Made by a program: the position numbers and the translations under genes
Notes under the pieces: model-generated
The model's input: only the letters and a program-made list of their open reading frames with translations
Database searches by the model: none
What the model was told of the DNA's origin: nothing
Part shown: in pieces, positions 15,055 to 26,966 of the stretch
Layout of the letters: each line of letters begins with the position of its first letter
Position numbering within the stretch: the first letter of the stretch is position 1
Origin: Hydra vulgaris
Lineage: Eukaryota > Cnidaria > Hydrozoa > Anthoathecata > Hydridae
NCBI RefSeq assembly: GCF_038396675.1
Contig: NC_088929.1
Span: 38,011,501-38,075,500 of the forward strand
Length of the DNA: 64,000 nucleotides
Reading direction: 5' to 3'

Positions 15055-15450
15055 GAGCTGGATCCAGCTTTTTTTGGTCTTTGAGATAGCTAACTTCCAG
15101 ACATGGAGCAAACTCCAAACATTTATATGTTTATACTTATGTCAAATAATGAGGGTTTGCAAAAAATTGCGATGATTAGAGGCTGGGAACAAAAAAGCCT
15201 CAATTTTTGTGCTTCCCCTGCCCCAAACGTGAGAGCAACAAGTTGATGAAGTATTTTTTGTACCGTTTTTAACTAGACTTATATTCATCGATAAATTTTA
15301 AGTTTCATAGTATTATCTTTCAGCGTTCAAAAATAATGACCATATAAAATTTATAACCCCCTCAAATTGAGGGGGGTTTAAACTTTATATGGTCATAATT
15401 TTTGAAAGCTAAAATATTTTACTATGAAATTTAAAATTTATTAAAAACAA
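15055..15450. mobile_element. Fold-back element family F, truncated copy
   Basis: Starts CTGGATCCAGC and follows the left arm of the copy at 21210-21831 almost base for base: GAGATAGCTAACTTCCAGAC, GCAAAAAATTGCGATGATT, CTGCCCCAAACGTGAGAGCA, CATAAAATTTATAACCCC. After the centre (about 15358-15380) only about 60 bp of the right arm remain before the match fades. Confidence 0.8.
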
Positions 15451-16031
15451 CTTTGAAAAACAAACTACAAATTGTTTTTTTTGAACATGCAACATATAAA
15501 TGGATATTAATAAGTTTAAATGAGAGAAACACAGTTTTTCAAGATATACACCAAGATTTGTATTATTAATATAAAACATTTAAATCTTTAAAATAGAAAA
15601 TTTGTGAAAACTTCAGTTCATTACTTATATAATGTAACATTATATTTAAATAGTCGTTTGAATATACTAATTATAATTCCTAAAATTACTTTTTTGTAAT
15701 TGTTTATACTTTTTAGTCACAGTAGTGCCAGTCTTTACATTCCTGGAAGTCATTCAATAATAAAACTGTTGTAATCAATAATAAACTTCAATAATAAAAT
15801 GTTTATCAATTTAATAATAACTTAATAATAAGTAAATAATATGTAACCAAGTAAAAAGATTATCCTTCATAAAAATTTAAAAGAAGTTACAATAAAAGTA
15901 TACAAAAAAAAAAAGCATAATAAAATCTAGACAATTTTAAAATTTAATAAGCGTAACTTTGAAATTCATGAATATAAAATACAACAAAGAAAAAAAAACA
16001 CAAAACAAAAATATGAAAGTAGTAATAATGA
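15450..16031. other. AT-rich sequence, no gene seen
   Basis: AATAATAA-rich sequence around 15760-15840; nothing else supported. Confidence 0.4.
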
Positions 16032-16100
16032 TTGATATAAACAATTATGAAGATCTAATAATAAATTATATTATTAGATCTTCATAATTGTTTATATCAA
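16032..16100. repeat. Hairpin, 32-bp perfect stem, 5-nt loop
   Basis: Arms 16032-16063 and 16069-16100 are exact reverse complements around AATTA. Landmark AACAATTATGAAGATCTAA in the left arm. It lies 17 bp from the end of the Ty3 relic. Confidence 0.95.
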
Positions 16101-16116
16101 TTATAATATAGTTATA

Positions 16117-17146
16117 TTAGTAATATAAAGTAATACTTATATTATATTCTTTTATTAAGTCTTGCAATAGAGAAAGTCTTCTTTTGATAAGCATTTCTGA
16201 TAATCCATTTGATCGAACCCTATGACTTTCAGTCATCATACTTTTTAACCACCCAGGAACTGTTACTGAATCAGTGAATACTGACAAATTCTTTATATCC
16301 CACTTAGCAGCTAGGTTTATCCCACGCACCACAGCACCTAATTCAGCAATATTATTATGCATGACATCATTTATACTTCGAGGCCAGGCTGTATCCTCAA
16401 TTATTACGCCATTGTATTCTATACCAACCCTCGTTGCCATGCTGCTTGCATCACACCACAATATTGCTCCATTTTGAATCCCTTCAGTATTTTTTTTCTC
16501 TCGCACAGAATCACTAACTTCCAATCGGCGCAATATTTCGATCAACCGTGACTAAGCTTGATCTCCAATTAGATCATCCCAAGCATCTCCTTGACTATGA
16601 CGTTTTATGAAACTGCAGGCAATTCTGAGCCACCCTCCAACAGGATAATGACCTAATAAGTGTCCACATATTGAAAAAAGTTTCCGTCGTGTTACTGTAG
16701 TTTCTCCCTCTCTGTTCACAAATTCTCCATTAACAGCCAGCACCATTTCTTCTGATACGAACACCGGCTTTTTGAGCCATGTTGAGGTGTTCACCTGCAC
16801 AGTGCATACTGGAAGCGCCGTTAGTTGCTTCGAGAAACAGCTTGTGCTGGCAATTCCCCATTTGAGTTTCCCTGACGCAACTAACAAAATCTTGCAATGT
16901 GTCAGACTTTCCACATCTGAAACATTTTATTCCATCACTAACAATTTGTTTCTTCGAAAAACAGATGCGGGCAACATTTCCAGGCTTGCTACAGTTGTAG
17001 CAGTTAAAATCAGTAGCGGATGGTTTCTTATTATTTTTATGGAACCCAGAGATTGTTGTTGAAACATACTCTTCTTTTGTTTTTTCCGTCATGAGTACTC
17101 TTGCATGGTTTAATGCATCCTGTAAACTGATTCCAAATATTTTCAC
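16117..17146 (-). pseudogene. Internally deleted Ty3-type retrotransposon relic (gag knuckles joined to RNase H)
   Basis: On the minus strand, a gag C-terminal region with two zinc knuckles (CYNCSKPGNVARIC and CFRCGKSDTLQDFVSC, the second altered) is followed after only about 200 nt by RRKLFSICGHLLGHYPVGGW and an RNase H domain (LWCDASSMA, NIAELGAVVRGINLAAKW, FTDSVTV). The protease and RT core that separate these domains in the intact relative at 29709-33889 are missing. One in-frame TAG splits the RNase H part (just above 16545). The RNase H segment resembles the intact element closely enough (WCDASS, AELEAV, GINLA.KW) to call them the same broad family. No LTRs were found. Confidence 0.75.
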
Positions 17147-17159
17147 TTGTGCTCTTTGC

Positions 17160-19655
17160 TAACATTCAGTAAATTCTACTCGGTTAAAATATTTTCGACT
17201 CAAAATTTCGACTGAAATTTCAAGGTGTTAAAAATATTTTTGACTCAAAATTTATTTTAACTGAAATTTTTTACAATAAAATAACAGTAAAATAACTACA
17301 ATAAAAGAAAAACATTTTAAGAAAAAAAAAATTTTAAACACGAAATTTGTTTCTTCTATGCACATTAAAAAAAAGTGGTAGAAATTTCTACCTTAGGGTA
17401 GGATATGTGATATACTCTTAGTAAACCTTAAATAGTTGAAAATAATACCACCAAGGTAAAAAATTGTATGACAAATCATTGTTTTTTATATAATTAACAA
17501 TAATTAAGAATAATTATTATACATATGGTTATAAAATAGCCATATATATAAAAAATATTCTATACATTATAGGCCATGGTATTTATACCGCTTAGATTAT
17601 AAGCATTTAAAAAATCTGATACACTCATTATTCGTGATCTCTTTCTTGATTCTGATTCCTAATCTCTATCTATTGAAAAAAATTGCGATGATTGGAGCCT
17701 GGGAACAGCCCTAAAACTATGATTTTAAGGCCTTTTCATTACGAGATTTTTTATTCCAAGTCAAAGAGTTCCTCCAGGGGATAATTCTTTGTTAAAAATA
17801 GCTCGAGTTACATAGCAACACTCATTCAGTTCTTTCTCGATGGTGGCTTGCTCTTTAAGTGGATGTTTTGTTTTGCAGCTTTGAACAACCAATTTGGTAA
17901 ATTAGGCAATAAAACATCGTGCCTCTTGTTTCAGATCTCACTTGTATTGAATTGAAGTTAAACAAAGAAAAGAGTATAACTTCTTTTTCCCTTCTGTATC
18001 CTGCGCGATATTGTTCTGCACGATTTGCAGACAATTATGGTACCCGAGAGTCACTGATATTCATCTATGTCTCGTACAGTTGGCATATTCAATCTGCTTA
18101 GAAAGCAGTAAGCTGTCTTAGACATTTTTCAGACAAAGCAAACACAAAAACTTTAATACATAAATTTAAATAAAAAGCACATAAACTTTCGATTTTCTTT
18201 GTGGACCTTTGCTTAATTTGGGATTGCAACAATTTACTAAATCCAACTTTACTAAATCAAACTATCCCATTTATATTGAATAACAAAAAAAAAAAAGGTC
18301 CTCGCGTTTCACATTTGCTGACAGTTTTATAAGTCCAAGTTTGCCGACTGTACTATATGATCTACATACATTTAAAACACATTATGCTTTATTTAATGGC
18401 TTACTTTATAAAATATCTAAAAATTAAAAATAGACACTGTAACGATTTATATAAATTTATAAAAACAATTTATAAATATTTTCATATTTTTAATAATAAA
18501 CTTCATTACTTCATTACAATAAACTTTTTGTCAAATAATGAAAAAAAGAAACAGGTTTCCAAAGGTAACTAAACTTTTCCAATAAAAATACATTGCTTTA
18601 AATTAATAAGCAATGCTTTTAAAATCCCAAAACAGCAAACTTCAGGCATTTTACAATTAACAACGATAATCAACAAATATCAGCAAATAATAAAAATAAA
18701 AGTGTCAATTAATAAATGTCATCATAACAAGACAAACTTAATATGGTCATTCTTTGTTTAAAACAACATAGTTCTTTGTTTGCTTTTATTGTAAAAAAGT
18801 TTTCAGTGGTTTTTTATAATTGAATATAGGAAAGTATATTGTGATGATAAAACTCACAAAAGTTTAAATAAATAAAATATTATACTGTCAAAATTTCATA
18901 TTAGTTAAGCAAATCGTAACCAAGAGACTTCTTTGGTTCTGAAAAACACTTAAAAAATATATCTAAAGATACTTTTTTTAAATTTCTTAATCCTGTTTCA
19001 AATAGTTCTGTAACAAATTTTCCTAACATATTTGTAGCAAAAGTCTTACTCTTAATAGTGTTTTAATCAGCTAGACTATTTAAATTAAAAATTTTCCATT
19101 ATGTGACAGCAAGTTTAATAAAATCACCAGTGTTGTTAACGCTTGAGATAGTAGAAGTTTCAGGGTATTAAGAAGAACATTTTAAGTATTATCAGAAAAA
19201 AATGTTTTGCTTTTTGAGCCCATTATTTTGTATATTTTTGATAACGTGGACAAAAGTCAAACAACAAAAGAGTTCCATCTGTAGTTAGTTAACCAAGGTT
19301 TTTCATGAAATGTTAGAGTTAGATTTTTATCACATATAATTGCCTTTGCTTTGTTATTTGACTTTTTTACTGATTCTAAAGTTAAATGAATTTGATCACA
19401 TAAAAATTAGGAATTAGGTTTTCACTACATTTTCAAAAGAAATTTCGGACCATCAAACATATAACTTGTATTACAAGTAACCATAACATCCAAAACACTT
19501 TTTGAAATAGAATTTATATCAATGGTTTTCCCAAAACAGCAACTTCCTGATACAATAACATTTTTGCAAGATACACCTTGTCACAGAGAACAATAGTTCC
19601 TAGTAGAAATTAAAAAAAAAGTATTAGAAAGTTCCTTGCAATTTTAAAATAAACT
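17160..19655. other. Mostly unrecognised; weak coding-like traces on the minus strand
   Basis: A 30-bp scrap of family F (AAAAATTGCGATGATTGGAG, at 17678) is present. On the minus strand about 18080-17740 translates to fragments such as LNECCYVTRAIFNKELSPGG, and 19600-18900 to fragments such as NYRWNSFVV, both with many stops. They could be remains of the THAP-containing protein at 19662-19856, but I cannot show it. No intact ORF. Confidence 0.35.
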
Positions 19656-19661
19656 AAAAAT

Positions 19662-19856
19662 TTATTTGAGAGGAAAATTGTGCAAAATGTCAATCAGATC
19701 ATATAGTAAAGTGTTGGTAGACGTTTTAAAACTCGCATTAAGTAAACATTCTATCCAATGTATTTTCTTCTCTTTGTCTCCGGGAAATCTATAAATATCG
19801 TTTGACTTCTTCAATGATAGAATGCTCGTAGAACAGCAATAAACACATTTCACCAT
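19662..19856 (-). pseudogene. Possible THAP-domain N-terminal fragment
   Basis: From an ATG at 19856 (minus) the peptide starts MVKCVYCCST and continues with YRFPGDKEKKIHWIECLL, matching the start of a THAP zinc finger: early C..C pair, then FP and a W about 10 residues later. The frame closes after 64 codons, before any C..H pair, so it is either a first exon or a fragment. It lies just outside the left end of pogo-like copy 2. THAP domains occur both in host genes and in P-type transposases, and context favours the latter. Confidence 0.4.
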
Positions 19857-20339
19857 TTTTCATAAACATAAACAAATTTCATCATTTTCCTAATAGACTA
19901 AATAAAGAAACCAACAGACGGTGCTATTTAATTTAGTCTTTATAATTAGAGTAAAAGCGGGTCCAACCGATCACCGAACAATAAAAATCAAGTAACTTTA
20001 TTATTTTTTAAAATTTTTAAACTATTTTTTTAAATAAGATAAAAAATACCAACAAGCACAGTATTTAAAAATATGAAAACTAGAAGAAAAAAAGATCGCT
20101 TTTGGCAAAAAGTCTGTTAAAACCGATCAATATAAAATATATTTAAAAAATTTAACATTTTATATATGTAAATGTTTATATTTTTATATATTTTTTATAT
20201 AGCATACAGAAATATGCAAAACATTTTTTATATAGCATACAGAAATAATAAAAGATTTAAGGTTTACATTTTTTACAACAAAAAAAAATCTGAACCCATT
20301 ACAAAATTTTTTGGCAAACATGTTTTTTTTGCTAAGCCA

Positions 20340-22436
20340 AGTATTGCAATTTGAATTCTCGAATGACATCATGTCCGAATGTAATTCTTTTTTACACTTT
20401 CTGCGTTTAATAACTTTTCTTCTTTTGGCTAAAGGAGTTGTAATCGGTTCTATATTATGAGTTACTTCTTTTTCTGCAGGGTTTGGCAATGGCATTATGA
20501 GTTTGCAGATGGTTTTACGCTTTTTAGCTTGTTTTTCAGCTAATTTAAGTTGCTTTACTTCTTCTCTTTTTTTGAGATGATCTGCAACACCGTGTTCTGT
20601 AATACATTGGCCAGCAATTTTTGGAATATTAGGTTGCATCGATTTTTTTACATGAGACTGATTTTTTTCTTGAAAAAAACTCTTTAGCTCATTTTCCATT
20701 TCGGTTTTCATTCTCTCATGTAGTGCTCTGTACTTGTCGAACCTCGTAGGAAAATTTTCTTTATCTAAGTTTTTTCATTTTGTGTCTTTGTAATATTTGG
20801 TTAGAGCTGCCTTCCACACTTGCTTAATATGGCAATAGACACCTTTGTCCAGTGGCTGAAGAATGTGAGATGAGTGGTCTGGTAGACAAATTAAAATTAT
20901 ATTGTTTATCCGACATAGCAATACAGTTGCTAAACTAACGTGAGGCGTATGTCCATCAAGATGTAAAATATGAGTACCACTAATAGCTTGACATTCTGGT
21001 ATATACACTTCCTTCAGCCATTCAATAAATGTGTCATGTTCCATCTAAACAGATCTAGAAATTGAATATTTGGTGCCAGTCGGACCACCTAAAGCCAAAT
21101 CAGCTCTAAATTTTCGTTTTGCTTTGTATACCACGAATGGTGGTGTATCCATCAGCATTACAGCAATTGTTCACTATATAACTGATTTTTTCATTGTTAC
21201 CAGTGCAGTTGTGGATCCAGCATTTTTTGATCTTTGAGAGAGCTAACTTCCAGACATGGAGCTAACTCCAAACATTTATATGTTTATACTTATGTCAAAT
21301 AATAAGGGTTTGCAAAAAATTGCGATGATTGGAGGCTGGGAACAAAAAAACCCCAAAATTTTTGAAACACCTGCCCCAAACGTGAGAGCAACAAGTTGAT
21401 GAAATATTTTTTGTACGATTCTCAACTAGACTTATATTCATCGATAATTTTTAAGTTTCATAGTATTATCTTTCAGCGTTCAAAAATTATGACCATATAA
21501 AAAGTACAACCCCCTCATACTGAGAGGGGTTTGAACTTTATATGGTCATAATTTTTGAACGCTTAGAGATAATATTATGAAACTTAAAAATTATCGATGA
21601 ATATAAGTCTAGTTGAGAATAGTACAAAAAATATTTCATCAACTTGTTGCTCTCACGTTTGGGGCAGGTGTTGCAAAAATTTTGGGGCTTTTTTGTTCCC
21701 AGCCTCCAATCATCGCAATTTTTTGCAAAACCCTCATTATTTGACATAAGTATAAATATATAAATGTTTGGAGTTAGCTCCATGTCTGGAAGTTTGCTAT
21801 CTCAAAGATTAAAAAATGCTGGATCCGCCACTGCAGTGAGTTTCAAAACACGTTTTTCACCATTACGACATACTACAGTTGCTTTGCCTTGATCACAAAA
21901 AAAACCTATTTCATCGCAATTCCAAATGTGACAACCAGAAGTTATCCCAGACAATTGATATTGTTTAGTGACAACTTCAAAATAATTATCAATTATTTCT
22001 TGTGTACAAGAAGCGGCTCTGGCAGATGCTAAAGTGTGAGTTTTTCTTGTGGAAATTTCTTAAGACCATCGGTTTATAAATGCATAAAACCAGTCTTTGC
22101 CAGGCCTACCGTTTTTAAATAGGCCTGATTGATTTTTACGAAGAAGGTAACCGCATACGAAGTCCAAGACATCATATGGTTTCGTGTTAAACCATAACCC
22201 CAATCACATAGCAACTTAAACGCATGCACCATAATTGACTCTGTTTGCTGTGAGAGTACGGTTGTTGATCCTGATCCCTTGGAGCTAGCATTGTTGTTGT
22301 TCTTGTGACCTATTAGAGTTGAGAATGGAATGCCATATTTGAATGCAGCTTTTCTGATTGAAATATTTTTTTCTTTTATATCATTTAACGCAGCTTCTAT
22401 ATCTTCTTCATTGTATGACTTTTTACTTGTTGTCAT
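20340..22436 (-). pseudogene. Pogo/Tigger-type transposase relic
   Basis: Minus strand, N to C. From ATG 22436: MTTSKKSYNEEDIEAALNDI and ISIRKAAFKYGIPFSTLIGH, a Psq/CENP-B-type helix-turn-helix. Then a decayed stretch containing the fold-back insertion (21831-21210). Then the open frame 21044-20775 with the catalytic block HILHLDGHTPHVS and CLPDHSSHILQPLDKGVY, typical of DDE_1 transposases. Finally 20711-20340, a lysine-rich C-terminal part (KKREEVKQLKLAEKQAKKRK, then AKRRKVIKRRKCKK). Stops and the insertion prevent a full product. The family acts as a cut-and-paste transposase on its own TIRs. Copy 1 at 12640-14140 is a closer-decayed sister. Confidence 0.8.
21210..21831. mobile_element. Fold-back element family F, complete copy inserted in pogo-like copy 2
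   Basis: A 622-bp near-perfect palindrome: arms of about 300 bp meet near 21510-21525 (CCCCCTCATACTGAGAGGGG). Ends read TGTGGATCCAGC and GCTGGATCCGCCAC. The hexamer TGCAGT occurs at both junctions (21204-21209 and 21832-21837). Pogo-like copy 1 shows the uninterrupted site at about 13100 (CATTGTTACCAGTAAATTT), supporting insertion. No protein is encoded: the ORF at 21538-21783 reads through the arm only. Confidence 0.85.
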
Positions 22437-23336
22437 CTTGAAAGCGAATAATTAATAAATATCATTGAGTCATTTTTAAAAACTTATATAAAGTTATTTT
22501 AAATAACTTCCTATATAAAGTTATTTAAAATAACTTAATATAGGAAGAACCCGGAACTAACACATGAGAAAATCCAATAATTTAATTCACCTAGGTACCT
22601 AATTTAAAAATTAACATACTACTTAATAAAGGAATTTAAAGTAAATATGTGAATAATTAATTTTAGCAGAAAAAGTTTAATATTAATTTTTCTTACTTTT
22701 TTTGTCTAATTTTTAACTACAAAACGAAAAAAAATTATGTAATCGGTATTAAAATTAAATTTTCTACAAGATAGAGGTAAAATTATTTTTAAACGAATCA
22801 TGGTTACCGAATCACTACGATAGCAAATAAAAGAAAAAGCAAATTTTTACGACTCTTTTTTAAACTTTTATAAAAATAAAATGACTGAAAAATGACTTGG
22901 ATTTTATTGTGACACATTTGAATAGAGGAGATGATTTTCTTTCTTTTGATGTTTTTATTTTTTAAATATTCCTATCAGTTCCGGTTTTATTTAAATTTTT
23001 AGATCAGTGATCGAAAAAATAGTATGATCGGTTTGACCCGCTTTTACTCTATAAAATCTTTTCATTTAACCCTTTGTGGTCCGATGTCCCGCGTGACAGA
23101 TCATCATAAAATTGTCATTGCGGTCTAATGTCCCGTGCCACGGAACATCTACTATGTTGATTGTTTATAAAGAAAAAATTAGCTATTTAAGCTAACTTGG
23201 ACAATTAACTAGGGTTAATTGGTAATATTTTAGTGTGTTTTCACTTAGTGCTTTTCAGTAACATTTTTTAATTGTCTAACCTTACTTATAATACTCTTAG
23301 AAATTTTTATAAAAATTTATTTACAAATGGCAAGGA

Positions 23337-24980
23337 AACGTTTTACAACTAAATCTGAGACTGAATTCTCAGAGATATCAGAGTCAAAGAAAGATATTGA
23401 ACTGGACCTGCTTTGAACATAGGATGGACAATAGTAGTGCAAGATACTCCAGCATTTGAACCATTGCCATTCACAGTTGCAAATGTAGGCCCCAGCATTC
23501 AATAAACTTAACACGCGAACCTGATTTTTTCAAGTTATTTTTTACTGATGAGTTACTTGCAGATATTGTAACCGAAACTAATCATTATGCTAAGTCAAAA
23601 ATTGAAAATAACGATTTGGAATCTTATTCTATTTGGCATAAATGAAAAAATGTGACACTTGAATAAATTCATGCTTACTTTGGTACTATTTTGAATATGG
23701 CTCTGAATGAAAAATCAAATATAAAACATTACCTTTCTTGTGATTGGTTGAACTACATGCCATTTTTTTCAGCAGTTTTCTTGCGAACTCGGTTTTTTCA
23801 GATACATTGGATGCTGCATATATCCCCACCATCAAATCCACTTAATGAATTGAATAGGCGTGCAAGGAAAGTGCATCGTGTTGTATCAGAAATGAAAAGT
23901 TCCTGTTCTTGAAATTTTGTCCTATCTCCAATAGTACTTTCATCAATTGCAACATTGCAATTGATGAAAGTACTATTGGATTCAAAGGTAGAGTTGCATT
24001 TCGCATGTACTATCCACAAAAATCCACAAAGTGGGGCATTCATGTTTTTGTCTTAGCTGATAGTGAAACAGGTTATATTAGTTTCTTTGAACCATATTCT
24101 GGTAATAACACTACTGAAAGTTTGGCAAGACCTATGATGCAGTTTACAAGTTGAATCATGTTGCATTTGTGGGATGAGCTTTCAGAGGCTACCCAAGGTA
24201 GTGGTTATAACTTATTCACTGACAGATTATAAACTAGTTTTCCTCTTGCACAAGAGCTCCTCAAAATGAACATACAAACTACAGGGACAATAATGAAAAA
24301 TAGAAAACAGTTACCTGAAGATATAAAAAAAAAGTCAAATTAAAGAAGCACAAAGTTTCTGCATATGTACACTCTTCCAATGTTATGGTTTTGGCATGGC
24401 AGGACAGATGACAGGTTCTGATGCTGGTACTTTACATGGTGCAACAACTGAAGTTGCAAAACAAAGAATAAAACAAGGTATTGTAGACATTGATAAACCA
24501 ACTGTTATTGTAAATTATTCAAAACATATGGGAGCTGTTGACCAAGTTGATCACTATTATTCCAGCTATTCATTTCTACGCAAGTCTTTAAAATGGCTGA
24601 AAAATATTTTTCTGGTTGTTGGAAGTTGCAGTTGTAAACAGTTATATATTGTTCAATAAATTTTGTGAAGGCAACAGTAAAAACAAACTTCGACACCTAA
24701 CCTACAAAACCTCATTGAGCAATTAGTAGGAGCATGTTGTAACATTCAAGAACGAAGATCATCATTAGATGACAATGAACGCCTCAACTAAAAACCAAAT
24801 TTTGTTGCACAAGTTCCAATTAAAAATGCCAAAGACTGTTTAGTCAGCAGTGACAGAAAAACACAGGGTTGTAGAAAGAAAACTGTATACTATTGTAAAA
24901 CCTGCACTAGAAAACCAGGACTACACCCTATTGATTGTTTTGAACTTTACTATACAAAAACTGAATTTCGTGTAAAATAG
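23337..24980 (+). pseudogene. piggyBac transposase relic (DDE_Tnp_1_7)
   Basis: Starts MARKRFTTKSETEFSEISES at 23337. Recognisable blocks: FFTDELLADIVTETNHYAKS (about 23550), NEKSNIKHYLSCDWLNYMPF, RRARKVHRVVSEMK, IAIDESTIGFKGR (first catalytic Asp region, about 23955), KWGIHVFVLADSETGYI (second), and KPTVIVNYSKHMGAVDQVDHYY with SYSFLRKSLKW (about 24496-24600, third Asp). The C-terminal Cys-rich end (YYCKTCTRKPGLHPIDCF) stops at 24980. Several frameshifts and in-frame stops, plus a hairpin-forming inverted duplication at 23927-23980 right before the first catalytic block, inactivate it. Confidence 0.85.
23927..23980. repeat. Hairpin, 26-bp perfect stem, 2-nt loop, inside piggyBac coding region
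   Basis: Arms 23927-23952 (TCCAATAGTACTTTCATCAA...) and 23955-23980 are exact complements. The right arm encodes the conserved IAIDESTIGF block, and the left arm is an inverted copy of it occupying a spot where the family has no such sequence. Confidence 0.9.
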
Positions 24981-25288
24981 AATATCCAAAGTCAAAATTG
25001 TAATTTACTTGTGAATAAAACAAGTGTTTACATATTTTTTCGTCTTGTTTAGTGTTTGCACTTAGGTCATAGTGTTTTTGGCAGAATAAAAATAAACAAC
25101 TTAGTGCTACACTCAAAACCTATTTTTTATGAAAAATAAAGAGAAGCCATGGATCAAATATATTTTTTTGTTATATTTAAGGTTAATAAGTAAAAAAAAA
25201 TGTGGACCTAATTGGCAATAAAATTTTTTTTTTTAAAGACCTCAAAGGGTTAATGTTTGCTACCCACTTCATTATAAAAAATATTATA

Positions 25289-25328
25289 AACGGAGAGTGG
25301 GTATTCAACAGAATAACCACTCTCCGTT
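25289..25328. repeat. Hairpin, 18-bp stem (1 mismatch), 4-nt loop
   Basis: AACGGAGAGTGGGTATTC (25289-25306) and GAATAACCACTCTCCGTT (25311-25328). Confidence 0.85.
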
Positions 25329-26398
25329 CAACAATTTTTCTTTTGCTACAGGTTCTCGCTTGATGACGTTTAGTCACTACGTTAGACCTCCTTGTTAATA
25401 AAAAGATTGCACTTAAATAGGCTCGATATATAATAAATTATCGGGGGTATGTATAGAGTTGTTTCAAAATATGACAAATTCACGATTTGCCATTTTATTT
25501 AACTCCCAGTTCAATTTAAGTTGATAAGCTTCGAAATGTTTGACATTTTTTCGAAAATCTATGGGCATGTGAGACAAAACCCTTTAAAAAATTGTGTTTT
25601 TCAGTGAAGCATTTCATTTTTCCGAATGAAATATTTCCGTAACATAGTCAACTTGGCTCAGATACGATTTTGAATAAATTTTTGAAGCGCCGCATTTTGA
25701 TTACTTGTAACCTCGATATCTTATTTAAATTATATTTCTCTTTTGCAGGAAAAGAAAATGTATGTAAAAAATAAAAAGAGAAAAAAAAACTGAGCTGACT
25801 GTAGCAATTGCTACACATACTAGCCTGGATCCGCTCCTGTTAACATACCTACAAATATTACTGTTACAATCGATTATAATCAAGAAAAAATTTAATTAAA
25901 TTACAGGGAAATAATTCTTACATATTTCTTACCTTTAAAGCAAATAATTAATTGAATTAATGACACTTGTCATACTTATTGACAATTTAGATGACATTTT
26001 ATATTCCTACCAAAGATTTTTGCCCTCCATACTTTTTTCTTTCAATTATTTTAGTTATCTAATTTAAAATTGTATAAATATTTTTTATGTAGGTATCTTT
26101 ATAAAAGCTTTCCAACCATTTTTTAACATTTTCATGAATTTTGACAGTTGATTTTACTTTAAAAAATGCTGACATTTTTACGCAATGTGCTAACTGTGTA
26201 AAACTGCCGGGTATTGCAAAAAACATCCGTACTTAAAATTAAAAAAATCCGGCTTCCGAATGTCCCTAAACTTGTGCCTAGTAATTGGGACAAGGCTATT
26301 AAGACATTTCTTCTGCTTTATTTAGTATTTTGAATGCAATTTAAAACGAAAGTTGTTATTTAGCTCAAATTTCAAGTTTGATAAAAGAAGTTACAAAA
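25329..26398 (+). other. 5' flank of the mL37 gene
   Basis: No ORF. A degenerate family F terminus (CCTGGATCCGCTCCTG) lies near 25826. The stretch just before the mL37 ATG contains a candidate 3' splice site (TTTCAAG, ending at 26376), which could serve an upstream exon or spliced-leader trans-splicing. No TATA box stands out in this AT-rich DNA. Confidence 0.4.
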
Positions 26399-26793
26399 AT
26401 GTTGAATAGGTCGGTTCATTCATTGTTCAGGTGCAATGCATTTATTAGCAAAAGATATATTCAAAGTGTTTACACAATAAATCCCAAAACTAAGGCACAA
26501 GAGCAGGAAAAGCAAGCATGTTATTTAACAAAAACTATAATAAAACCAGGCTTACCCGAAGTTTATTCAGGGAAAAACGCTTTAATACCTGAAAGTGACC
26601 GATTGCCAATGATTGCATCAATAAAAAATTGCGTGATTGAAACAAATTTATTTCAGAGGGAGGAAAAACTGAAATTGACGAAATGGACAGGTGACAGAAG
26701 TAAACTCAGACTAACTCATAAACATCATCACAGTTTATCAGCACCATTGTTGCTTAATATTTTTAAGGTTATATGGGGATCAAAATGCTCCAG
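26399..26793 (+). CDS. MRPL37: Mitochondrial ribosomal protein mL37, exon 1
   Basis: Exon 1 of 3; the CDS is 395+332+461 nt, 395 codons plus stop (vertebrate mL37 is about 420). mL37 is a metazoan-specific protein of the mitochondrial large ribosomal subunit. The ATG at 26399 was chosen because it opens a typical mitochondrial presequence ([20 protein letters not shown]: basic, Ser-rich, no acids). The in-frame TTG upstream at 26378 is not a start. The exon carries [16 protein letters not shown], matching the LTKT....GLPE block of mL37, and LPMIASIKN. The donor after 26793 is AG|GTAATT, phase 2, joining 42095 to complete an Arg codon. Intron 1 is 15.3 kb. The gene is intact, so this is the host gene among the transposons. 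A possible confusion is the paralogue mL65/mS30, but the later DLH and YPxPxT blocks favour mL37. Confidence 0.8.
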
Positions 26794-26872
26794 GTAATTT
26801 ATTTATTTCATTTCTTACACAAAATATACCATTATGGAATCATTACAGCTTAAAGCAGATTTTTATACAGCA

Positions 26873-26879
26873 AAGCTGT

Positions 26880-26962
<83 letters not shown>

Positions 26963-26966
26963 ACAG

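Larger units (their letters stand above)
19949..23049 (-). mobile_element. Pogo-like DNA transposon, copy 2, with complete TIRs and TA duplication
   Basis: The left end GAGTAAAAGCGGGTCCAACC (from 19949) and the right end GGTTTGACCCGCTTTTACTC (to 23049) are inverted repeats with about one mismatch over 25 bp. TA flanks both ends (19947-19948, 23050-23051), as expected for the IS630-Tc1-mariner group. The length is 3.1 kb, including the 622-bp family F insertion at 21210. The piggyBac relic begins only 20 bp beyond the right end. Confidence 0.85.
23070..25249 (+). mobile_element. piggyBac element relic with TTAA ends
   Basis: Left end TTAA-CCCTTTGTGGTC (TTAA 23066-23069) and right end GACCTCAAAGGG-TTAA (25250-25253) form a 12-13 bp TIR with one mismatch, flanked by TTAA as required for piggyBac. 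Length 2.18 kb. The coding strand is +. Confidence 0.9.
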
